64,000 bases of DNA from positions 558,001 through 622,000 of the forward strand of contig CAWJCM010000007.1 in the NCBI GenBank assembly GCA_963841405.1, in the 5' to 3' direction. The position numbers and the translations under genes were made by a program. The stretch comes from DATBLE01 sp963841405. Lineage in GTDB: Bacteria; Actinomycetota; Thermoleophilia; Gaiellales; Gaiellaceae. Each line of letters starts with the position of its first letter. The stretch's first letter is position 1. The notes beneath the pieces are model-generated. The model worked only from the letters and a program-made list of their open reading frames with translations, ran no database searches and had not been told where the DNA came from. Shown here one piece after another: positions 16,716-23,777 of the stretch.

Positions 16716-17582
16716 GTGCAGCTCGCTGAGCTCGTCGCCGAGCTCGACGCCTACTTCCGGGTGCCCGACGTGCGCGGTGACGACTGGTCGGACGCGTTCG
16801 AGCAGGTCTACCCGGAGCCGTACTGGCGCGACTACGTCGACCCCGGCTGGGAGGGGCGGTGGAACGGCCTGTCCGTCAGCGGAGCCGGCCAGGTCGACCG
16901 CGTGGCCACCTGCGTCTTCCCGAGCGACCGGATCGTCGCCGCCCTCGAGCCCGGGACGTTCCTCTTCTCGGAGCATCCGCTCGACTTCGGCGACGAGCCC
17001 GGCTTCCTGCCACTCTCGCGGGAGTCGTTCGAGCGCATGCGCGCAGACGGGATCGGCTTCTACAACGTCCACGCGCCGCTGGACATGCACCCTGAGATCT
17101 CGCCGTCCCGGCTGTGCGCGCTCGGCGCCGGGCTGGAGAACCTGCGCGAGTATTTCCCGATCTGCGAGGGGATCCCCGGAGGCGCGGCGGTGCTCGGCGA
17201 GAGCCGGCTGACCGTGGACGGGCTGGCCGACGCCCTACGCTCGTACCTCGGCCCGGAGATCCTCGTGCACGTGCTGACGCGATCGCGTGGCGAGGCGGGA
17301 CGCGTGGCGATGGTCGCGGGCGGCGGCGCGGTGGCCGAGATCCTGGAGGCCTCGCTGGAGCGCGGCTGCGAGACGTACGTGACCGGCAACGCGGCGACGA
17401 ACTGCCGGCTCGACTTCGTGCAGGAGCAGGTTCGTGCCTTCCGCGAGCGTGCCGACGTGGCCGGCGTGACGCTGGTGGACGCCATGCACTACGGCATGGA
17501 GAAGCCGCCGCAGCTGGCGATGGTGAGCTGGTTCAGGGCGCACGGCCTCGCGGCCGAGTTCGTTCCCGATGGACCGAAGTAA
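16716..17582 (+). CDS. Nif3-like dinuclear metal centre protein
   Basis: A 288-aa member of the Nif3/DUF34 family, which forms toroidal hexamers with a two-metal site and has been linked to GTP cyclohydrolase type I-like folds, though its cellular role is unclear. Candidate metal ligands are His in LFSEHPLDFGD and in YNVHAPLDMHPE, with further residues near the C-terminal VTLVDAMHYGMEK (His and Glu), all in the order expected. The N-terminal 60 residues are more divergent than usual. The GTG start is backed by the -10-like box 6 nt upstream. The gene ends 2 bp from a convergent gene. Confidence 0.75.
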   Translation: MQLAELVAELDAYFRVPDVRGDDWSDAFEQVYPEPYWRDYVDPGWEGRWNGLSVSGAGQVDRVATCVFPSDRIVAALEPGTFLFSEHPLDFGDEPGFLPLSRESFERMRADGIGFYNVHAPLDMHPEISPSRLCALGAGLENLREYFPICEGIPGGAAVLGESRLTVDGLADALRSYLGPEILVHVLTRSRGEAGRVAMVAGGGAVAEILEASLERGCETYVTGNAATNCRLDFVQEQVRAFRERADVAGVTLVDAMHYGMEKPPQLAMVSWFRAHGLAAEFVPDGPK

Positions 17583-17584
17583 CG

Positions 17585-18769
17585 CTACGAAAACGTCTCG
17601 AGCGCGCCCTCGTACGAGCGGGCGCCGCGGACGCAGGACGCCCGCGCGGCGGCGTAGCGGAGCCGTGAACAGCCCTTGGTCTCGAACGAGCCGTTCGTGA
17701 CCACGTTCAGCGTCTTCCCCAGCCACGAGTAGCAGAACGACTGAGCGGACGGGACGTTCGCGCAGGCTCGGATCAGTCCGAGCTTCGTCGAGAACGGCGC
17801 GAGCGCGTAGGTCTGGACGCGGAGCCCGCGCAGGCAGTCGGCTGCTTTCGAGCCGTCGAGGCCCGCGCACGTGCGCAGCTGCTCCAGCGGGTCGTCGGAG
17901 CGGATCAGCGACGCCCCGGTCAGGCAGCCGGAGAGCTGGAGTGCGTGCAACCCGCTGCAGGTGGCGAGGAGCCCGCTCGCGGAGGTCGGCAGCTTCGGCG
18001 GCGGCCGCTCCAGCAGCGCCCGGTACCAGCACACGCGCACGTAGCGCGAGGGCTGGGCGGCGCAGAGCTGCCGCGGCGAGGTGATCGTGCCGGTCGGCCG
18101 CCGCGTGCCGTCGAGCCCCGCCACGGCGATCCAGTAGTCGTGGAAGACGCCCTGCGCGCAGTCGAGCGAGTCGTTCGGGCCGAGCTTGCCGCACGAAGCC
18201 AGCGCGGGGTCGAGGAAATCGTTGAACTGCCGTGCGTAGGCGTGGCCGAGCCCGTGGATGCAGCTGTAGCGCTGGTAGCGCGTGGGGGCGCGATGGCAGT
18301 CGGCGGCCGCTCCCTTCGGGCCGAGCTTCTGGATCTGCGGGCCGAGCGCGATCAGCATCCCGTGAGCGAACCCGGCCGAGCAGCCGGGGTCGTTCGTCTT
18401 CGGCAGGTAGTTCAGGAGGTTGGTCAGCGTCACGTGCTCCTTCTTGCCGTAGCGACGGCCGACGGTGTGCATCATCACGTGACAGTTCGCCTGGAGCCAG
18501 CCGCCGACCGAATGGACGTAGGCGTCGATCCGCGGCAGCTCGTTCGCCGGGTCGTTCGTGTGTTCGACGAGCAGGGTCGCCTGGTCGATCAGGCACGAGC
18601 GGTAGAACGGCAGCGTCGCCTCGAAGCGCTTGCAGCTCGAGAAGGTCCTCGACTCGAGCGGATACTTGCCGTAGCCGAAGGGCGTGTCGCCAAGGCCGCC
18701 GTTCGCGGAGGCGACTGCGGGTAAGGCGAGTGCGGCCGCGGCGACGGCGATGAGAACGCGGCCGCGCAT
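17585..18769 (-). CDS. Secreted Cys/His-rich protein with repeated C-x(4,5)-H motif, function unknown
   Basis: I do not recognise this 394-aa protein. Residues 1-22 are a clean signal peptide (AVASAN cleavage region). The mature part has 18 cysteines, an even number. Four of them start a C-x4/5-H motif: C96HVMMH101, C130SAGFAH136, C170IHGLGH176 and C204AQGVFH210, the last three with Gly two residues after the second spacer position. Other cysteines recur every 10-12 residues to the end (for example 236/247, 271/282, 301/312, 336/346, 367/379). This suggests an all-helical, disulfide-bonded repeat fold that may hold metal or heme, though no CxxCH is present. It is a single gene with its own TAGTCT box. 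Confidence 0.75.
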   Translation of the reverse strand: MRGRVLIAVAAAALALPAVASANGGLGDTPFGYGKYPLESRTFSSCKRFEATLPFYRSCLIDQATLLVEHTNDPANELPRIDAYVHSVGGWLQANCHVMMHTVGRRYGKKEHVTLTNLLNYLPKTNDPGCSAGFAHGMLIALGPQIQKLGPKGAAADCHRAPTRYQRYSCIHGLGHAYARQFNDFLDPALASCGKLGPNDSLDCAQGVFHDYWIAVAGLDGTRRPTGTITSPRQLCAAQPSRYVRVCWYRALLERPPPKLPTSASGLLATCSGLHALQLSGCLTGASLIRSDDPLEQLRTCAGLDGSKAADCLRGLRVQTYALAPFSTKLGLIRACANVPSAQSFCYSWLGKTLNVVTNGSFETKGCSRLRYAAARASCVRGARSYEGALETFS

Positions 18770-18779
18770 ATATGAATTC

Positions 18780-18785
18780 AGACTA
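18780..18785 (-). promoter_or_regulatory. -10-like hexamer TAGTCT for the secreted Cys/His protein
   Basis: On the minus strand TAGTCT ends 10 nt before the ATG at 18769, with GAATTCATAT between. Confidence 0.4.
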
Positions 18786-18855
18786 GCTCCGGCCGGAATT
18801 CGTTAGGCGGCAAGCGCGGCCGGACGGAGCCCGCCGGCGTTGCGAATCGAGCAGG

Positions 18856-21168
18856 CTAGTTGAGGCGGTACGGCACGGCGGTCAGGATCACGTGCGGCTC
18901 GAACAGTAGCCGCCGCTTGATGTAGAGCGCGCGCTGGTTGTGCATCAGGCGTTGCGGCCCGCTGAAGATCAGCTCCGGCATGACCACGACGGCGACGGTC
19001 TCCTGATCGGCGGTGAGCTCGCGAAGGTAACGGAGCAGCGGGTCGCCGAGGTCGCGGTAGTGGGCCTCCTCCAGGTCGAGCGGGATCCGCATCGGCCGGC
19101 TCGCCCAGTCGTCGCGCATCCGGGCGGCGTCGTCCGTGTCGAACGCGAAGTGCACCGCACGAGTGTCGTCGAGTCCGAGTGCGCCGGCGTAGTTGACGGC
19201 CCGCAGCGTGGCTGCGTGGACGCCGGAGACGAGCACCCGGCAGACGGCTCTTGCGGGCGGCCGCCACTCGTTGTTGCTCTGCGCGAGCACCGGGACGTCG
19301 CTGATCACCACGCCCGGCTCGCTGAGCAGGTGCATCTTCAGGGCGAGCTCGGTCCGCCGCCGCAGGGCGTCGAGCAACGATGCCCGTCGGAACTCCTCCG
19401 GGATGATCACCGTCACGAAGCTCGACTCGCCGCCGGGCATTCCCCAGACCTCGTCGATGACGGCGTCGGCGCGGCTCCCTTCGGCGTGGACGATGTCGAG
19501 GTCCGGGCGCAGGTCCGTGAGCTGCCGGAAGCGAGGCCGGATGCCGGTGTCGGTGTGCGGGCCCGGGATGTGGATCGCGCGGAAGTCGTCGCCCGCGATC
19601 CGCTTCGCGTACCAGACGGCTTCCCGCAGTGCAGCATCGTAGGACTCCACGTAGAGCACGACGCGGTTCGTCGCCGCCGGTGCCGCTGCGACGGCCGAGA
19701 TTCCGGCCCGGAGGCGCCGCCCGACCTTGCGGTAGTGGCGGTTGACCGCGTAGAAGCAGGTAACGAGCAGCGGGATCGCGACCGCCACCGCCCACGCGCC
19801 CTGCAGGAACTTCGTCTCGATGACGAGCAGCGCAACCAGCGTGGTGGCGACCGCGCCCGCCCCGTTCAGTGCGAGGGACTTGCGCCACCCGGGAGTCCTG
19901 AGGCGGTTCCAGTGCCGCACCATCCCGACCTGCGAGAGCGTGAAGGCCGTGAAGACGCCGATCACGTACAGGTGGATCAGCGCGTTGACGTCGGCCTTGA
20001 ACGCCCAGATCAGCAGGGCCGCGATCCCGGCGAGGACGACGATCCCGTTGGAATAGACGAGCCGGTCGCCGAGGTTGACGAACTGCCGGGGGAAGTACCG
20101 ATCGCGGGCGAGGATCGCGCTCAGGCGCGGGAACCCCTGGTACGAGGTGTTCGCCGCCAGGACGAGGATCGCGAAGGTGAGCCCCTGGACGAGGTAGTAG
20201 AAGGCCGAGTCGGGGGAGCCGGCGGGAAAAGTCGCCCGGGCGATCTCCGAGACGACCGACACCGAGTTGCTGGGGAGGGCGTGCATGTGTACCGCGAGCC
20301 AGGAGACGCCGACGAAGAGGGAGATCGCCATTCCGCCCATCACGAGCAGCGTGGTCGCCGCGTTCCGGCCGTGCGGCGGCTTGAAGGCGCCGACGCCGTT
20401 CGAGATCGACTCGACTCCGGTCAGCGCCGCAGCGCCCGAGGCGAACGCCCTGAGGACGAGCAGGACGCCGACACCGCCGGCCGCCCCGACCGGGATCGGA
20501 TTCGGGACGTGGGCCTGCGGACAGCCTCCCACGGCGCACTTCGCGACTCCCGTTCCGACCATCAGGTACATGACCGCGACGAAGGCGTACGTCGGCAGCG
20601 CGAAGGCGATGCCGGATTCCCGGACGCCCCGCAGGTTGACGACCGTCAGGACCAGGATCAGGAGGAGCGACAGTCCGACCTTGTGGGCCGCGAGCGACGG
20701 CGCCGCCGACGTGATTGCGAGCACGCCGGCGGCGACCGAGACCGACACGGTCAGTACGTAGTCGACCATCAGGGCGGCGGCGGCGACCAGGCTCGGCAGC
20801 GTGCCGAGGTTCTCCTTCGCGACCACGTACGCTCCCCCGCTCGTCTCGTAGGCCCTGACCGTCTGCGTGTAGGACAGGACGACGATGCCGAGGACCGCCG
20901 CGATCGCGATCGAGACTGGCATCACCAGGTGCGCGGCGGTGATCGACGCGCCGGCGAGGACGACCAGCGCCGCCTCGGTCGCGTAGGCGACCGACGAGAG
21001 CGGGTCGGCCGCGAAGACCGGGAGGGCGAGCCTCTTCGAGAGCAGCGTCTCGCCCAGTTCGGCGGTGGTGCGAGGCCGACCGATCACGGCCCGCTTCACC
21101 GTGTCGATGGGGTCCGGCCGCCGGACGTGCTTCTGCGGCGGCCTCGGCTTCTCTTCGGTCGTGATCAT
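18856..21168 (-). CDS. kimA: APC-superfamily K+ transporter, KimA type
   Basis: A 770-aa protein with about 12 membrane segments (residues 45-490) and a soluble C-terminal domain (about 510-770). The opening FAADPLSSVAYATEAAL, TSGGAYVVAKENLGTLP, ALTGVESISNGVGAFKPP and LAANTSYQGFPRLSAILARD segments match KimA (YdaO), the c-di-AMP-sensitive K+/H+ symporter of Bacillus, better than ordinary amino-acid permeases. The cytoplasmic tail resembles the family's USP-like regulatory region (NRVVLYVESYDAALREAVWY). The gene is divergent from a KdpD/KdpE-like pair, which fits K+ uptake under two-component control. A TAGCGT box (21190-21195) gives a leader of about 20 nt. Confidence 0.75.
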   Translation of the reverse strand: MITTEEKPRPPQKHVRRPDPIDTVKRAVIGRPRTTAELGETLLSKRLALPVFAADPLSSVAYATEAALVVLAGASITAAHLVMPVSIAIAAVLGIVVLSYTQTVRAYETSGGAYVVAKENLGTLPSLVAAAALMVDYVLTVSVSVAAGVLAITSAAPSLAAHKVGLSLLLILVLTVVNLRGVRESGIAFALPTYAFVAVMYLMVGTGVAKCAVGGCPQAHVPNPIPVGAAGGVGVLLVLRAFASGAAALTGVESISNGVGAFKPPHGRNAATTLLVMGGMAISLFVGVSWLAVHMHALPSNSVSVVSEIARATFPAGSPDSAFYYLVQGLTFAILVLAANTSYQGFPRLSAILARDRYFPRQFVNLGDRLVYSNGIVVLAGIAALLIWAFKADVNALIHLYVIGVFTAFTLSQVGMVRHWNRLRTPGWRKSLALNGAGAVATTLVALLVIETKFLQGAWAVAVAIPLLVTCFYAVNRHYRKVGRRLRAGISAVAAAPAATNRVVLYVESYDAALREAVWYAKRIAGDDFRAIHIPGPHTDTGIRPRFRQLTDLRPDLDIVHAEGSRADAVIDEVWGMPGGESSFVTVIIPEEFRRASLLDALRRRTELALKMHLLSEPGVVISDVPVLAQSNNEWRPPARAVCRVLVSGVHAATLRAVNYAGALGLDDTRAVHFAFDTDDAARMRDDWASRPMRIPLDLEEAHYRDLGDPLLRYLRELTADQETVAVVVMPELIFSGPQRLMHNQRALYIKRRLLFEPHVILTAVPYRLN

Positions 21169-21278
21169 CGTCGCCGCCTCTCGCCCTTCACGCTAGTCCC
21201 GCTCCGGGGCTTGGATGGCTTGACTACGCGATCTTGAGAGCTTCTTAAGCCGGCTGCGGCGAGCCTATGCTTGTGGTC
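21169..21278. promoter_or_regulatory. Divergent control region between kimA and the KdpD-like kinase
   Basis: 110 bp serve both genes. It holds TAGCGT (minus, 21190-21195), TATGCT (plus, 21266-21271), and in the middle TTGACTACG plus the partly symmetric CTTGAGAGCTTCTTAAG (about 21233-21249), a possible binding site for the response regulator. The binding role is inference. Confidence 0.35.
21266..21271 (+). promoter_or_regulatory. -10-like hexamer TATGCT before the KdpD-like kinase
   Basis: TATGCT ends 7 nt before the ATG at 21279. It overlaps an in-frame ATG at 21267, which makes that upstream codon an unlikely start. Confidence 0.45.
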
Positions 21279-22628
21279 ATGCGCACACGTCTTCTCGTCG
21301 GGACGGCGGCGAGCGCCGCGGCCGTCGCCGTCGTCACAGGCGTGGTGTACGCGCTCGATCCGATTGCGCCGGTGCTCGGTCTCGGCGTGCTCTACCTGCT
21401 CGCGGTCGTCCCAGTGGCGGCGATCTGGGGCCTCCGCTTCGCCGTCGTCGTGTCCGTGGTCAGCATGCTGGCCTTCAACTGGCTCTTCCTGCCGCCGACC
21501 CACACGTTTCATCTCGCGGAGTCCGAGGACTGGGTCGCGCTCGCCGTCTACCTCGTCGTCGCCGTGAGCGTGAGCGCCCTCGCGGCGCGCGCGCGGAGTC
21601 GAGCCGCGGAAGCGGAACAGCAGCGCCGGGAGGCGGCCTTCGCCGCCGACGTTTCCGGTCTTCTCCTCGGAGCGTCGCCGGTCGAATCGCAGCTCCTCGA
21701 CATCGCCGTCCGGACCGCCGACCTCCTGGGTGTCTCGCACTGCTGGATCGAGCTCGATACATCACGAGAACCGGACGCCGATGAGATTTCATGCGACCTC
21801 TCCGCCGGCGGCAGGCAGGTCGGACGGATCTTCTTCGACGTCGAACGCTCGCCGGATCAGGCACTGACGGTGCGTGTTCTGGCCGTCCTCTCGGCGCTCC
21901 TGGCGACCGCCGTGGAGCGGGAGGAGCTCAGCCGCAGCGACGCGACCAAGACGACCGTACTGCGTTCGGTCAGCCACGACCTGCGCTCGCCGCTGACTGC
22001 GATCGCGACGGCCGCCGAGATGCTGGCCGAGCCAGGCGAGCTGCTCTCGGCGGGCGATCGGGACGAGCTGCTCGCCTCGATCCGCGAGCAGGCGAGGAGG
22101 CTCGACCGGCTCGTCGGGAACCTGCTCGATCTCTCGCGGCTCGAGGCCGGAGCGGCAGAGCCGCTCGCCGAGCTCTGGCCCGTCGACGAGCTCGTCGGAC
22201 GCGCGCTGGACGCACTCGGGTCCGGCGGTGACCGTGTGGTCGTCTCGCTGGCGCCGGACTGTCCGGCGGTCAGGGTCGATGCCGCCCAGCTCGAGCGGGT
22301 TCTCGTCAACCTCGTCGAGAACGCCCTCCGCTACTCGCCGCCTGCCGATTCCGTCGAGGTGAGAGCCGTTGTTGCGCCCGGCGAGGTCGTGATCTCCGTG
22401 GCCGACCGCGGGCCTGGACTCGGTGTGGAGGAGCGGGAGTCGATGTTCGAGCCCTTCAGTCGCGGCCCCGGAGCCGGCGAGCGTGGAGCGGGCCTCGGGT
22501 TGGCGATCGCCAGAGGGTTCGCGATCCTCAACGGCGGAAGACTCTGGGTCGAGTCGACCCCTGGCCGGGGGGCGACTTTCACGCTCGCCCTGCCCGCGGT
22601 CGAGATCGACGCGCAGGTACCGGCGTGA
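21279..22628 (+). CDS. KdpD-like sensor histidine kinase lacking the N-terminal Kdp sensor
   Basis: A 449-aa kinase. The first 110 residues give four membrane segments of the DUF4118 (KdpD transmembrane) type, with NWLFLPPTHTFHL between them. A linker/GAF-like region follows to about 220, then HisKA with SVSHDLRSPLTAIAT (phospho-His) and HATPase with the N box LVNLVENALRY, G1 VADRGPGLG and G2 GAGLGLAIARG. Classical KdpD begins with about 350 residues of Kdp sensor and USP domains; these are missing, yet a separate USP gene lies just downstream. The stop overlaps the regulator start (GTGA). Confidence 0.85.
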   Translation: MRTRLLVGTAASAAAVAVVTGVVYALDPIAPVLGLGVLYLLAVVPVAAIWGLRFAVVVSVVSMLAFNWLFLPPTHTFHLAESEDWVALAVYLVVAVSVSALAARARSRAAEAEQQRREAAFAADVSGLLLGASPVESQLLDIAVRTADLLGVSHCWIELDTSREPDADEISCDLSAGGRQVGRIFFDVERSPDQALTVRVLAVLSALLATAVEREELSRSDATKTTVLRSVSHDLRSPLTAIATAAEMLAEPGELLSAGDRDELLASIREQARRLDRLVGNLLDLSRLEAGAAEPLAELWPVDELVGRALDALGSGGDRVVVSLAPDCPAVRVDAAQLERVLVNLVENALRYSPPADSVEVRAVVAPGEVVISVADRGPGLGVEERESMFEPFSRGPGAGERGAGLGLAIARGFAILNGGRLWVESTPGRGATFTLALPAVEIDAQVPA

Positions 22629-23329
22629 GCGGAGCACGTGTCCTGGTTGTCGACGACGAACCGCAGATCCTGCGCGCGCTGCAGCTGAAGCTGCGGACGG
22701 CGGGCTACGTGGTCGAGACTGCGGCGACCGCGGGCGAAGCTCTGATGAAGGCGGCCATGCGGCCACCCGAGGCGATCATCCTCGACCTGCTGCTCCCTGA
22801 CGGCAGCGGCACTGACATCTGCCGGGAGCTGCGGACGTGGAGCGCCGTGCCGATCGTCGTGCTCTCGGCGGTCGGCGAGGAGCAGGAAAAGATCGCCGCG
22901 CTCGACGCGGGCGCCGACGACTACGTGACGAAGCCGTTCAGCGGCGACGAGCTGCTCGCCCGGGTTCGTGCCCAGCTCCGCCGCGGCGCCCCGGCCGGCC
23001 GGCCGCTGCTCGAAGTCGGCGGGCTGCGGATCGACCTGGAGAAGCGGCTGGTGACGATGGCCGGCGAGCCGGTCCCGCTCACGCCGATCGAGTACGACCT
23101 GCTGCGCCTCTTCGCCGTCAACGAGGGCAAGCTGCTCACCCATCCCGCGATCCTCCGGGAGATCTGGGGACCGGCCTACGGCGACGAGTCCAACTACCTG
23201 CACGTCTACGTCTCGCACCTTCGCCGCAAGATCGAGCCGGATCCAGCCAGGCCTCGCTACCTGCTCACACAGGCGGGTGTCGGCTACCGGCTGGTCGCGC
23301 CCGATTCAGACATCGTTAAGACAGGCTGA
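22625..23329 (+). CDS. OmpR/KdpE-type response regulator
   Basis: A 234-aa two-domain regulator. The receiver domain has the acidic pocket VVDDEP, the phospho-acceptor Asp in ILDLLLPDGSG and the Lys in VTKPFSGDELL. The C-terminal winged helix (about 135-230) ends with YVSHLRRKIEPDPARPRYL and GVGYRLV, typical of KdpE/OmpR. Coupled translation with the kinase (4-nt overlap) makes it the cognate partner. A likely target is the kimA-kinase intergenic region; there is no kdpFABC in the window. Confidence 0.88.
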   Translation: MSGARVLVVDDEPQILRALQLKLRTAGYVVETAATAGEALMKAAMRPPEAIILDLLLPDGSGTDICRELRTWSAVPIVVLSAVGEEQEKIAALDAGADDYVTKPFSGDELLARVRAQLRRGAPAGRPLLEVGGLRIDLEKRLVTMAGEPVPLTPIEYDLLRLFAVNEGKLLTHPAILREIWGPAYGDESNYLHVYVSHLRRKIEPDPARPRYLLTQAGVGYRLVAPDSDIVKTG

Positions 23330-23363
23330 CCCCTTTTTCAGTCCTGCTTCGGAGGCTCGTCTC

Positions 23364-23369
23364 TAGCGT
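23364..23369 (+). promoter_or_regulatory. -10-like hexamer TAGCGT, 6 nt before the USP gene
   Basis: TAGCGT, GGAGCC, ATG at 23376. Suggests the USP gene can be transcribed separately from the two-component pair. Confidence 0.45.
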
Positions 23370-23375
23370 GGAGCC

Positions 23376-23777
23376 ATGGGGTCCGCGCCGCATACCGTGG
23401 TGGTTCCGCTGCAAGGAGCAGCGGATCCGGAGCGCGCGGTGGCAACTGCCTGCGAGCTCGCGGGTGAGGAGGGGACCGTCGACGCGGTCGTCGTCATCGA
23501 GATCTCGCCGCTCCTGCCGCTCGACGCCCGGATCGACGCGGAGGAAGCCGCGGCTCGCATGCTGCTCGCCCGGGCGCGTTCGGTTGCCGATGCCCGCGGT
23601 GTTCGCTTCGTGCCGTCGGTCGTCCGGGCCCGCGACGCGGCGTCGGCGATCCTCGAGCTTGCCGTGCAGGAGGAGGCCGAGATCGTCGTGGTCGACCGCG
23701 ACGGCCGCCGCCTTCGTCGGGCGGAGCGGAGGTTGCTGCGCAAGGCCGCCGGCCGATCGCTGATCGTTGCCGCCTAA
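23376..23777 (+). CDS. Small universal stress protein (UspA-like)
   Basis: A 133-aa single-domain Usp fold: opening strand HTVVVPLQGAADPERAVATA, central AASAILELAVQEEAEIVVVD, and a C-terminal strand RSLIVAA. The ATP-binding G-2x-G-9x-G(S/T) signature is not clear, so nucleotide binding is doubtful. Its place behind a KdpD-like kinase without the usual internal USP domain suggests it provides that sensing module in trans; this is inference. Its TAA stop overlaps the convergent helicase stop. Confidence 0.65.
   Translation: MGSAPHTVVVPLQGAADPERAVATACELAGEEGTVDAVVVIEISPLLPLDARIDAEEAAARMLLARARSVADARGVRFVPSVVRARDAASAILELAVQEEAEIVVVDRDGRRLRRAERRLLRKAAGRSLIVAA

Noticed and set aside
18940..21237. 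A 765-residue plus-strand frame opposite kimA
   Set aside because: Composition is Arg/Asp-rich with no membrane segments or motifs, and the opposite strand encodes a clean transporter.
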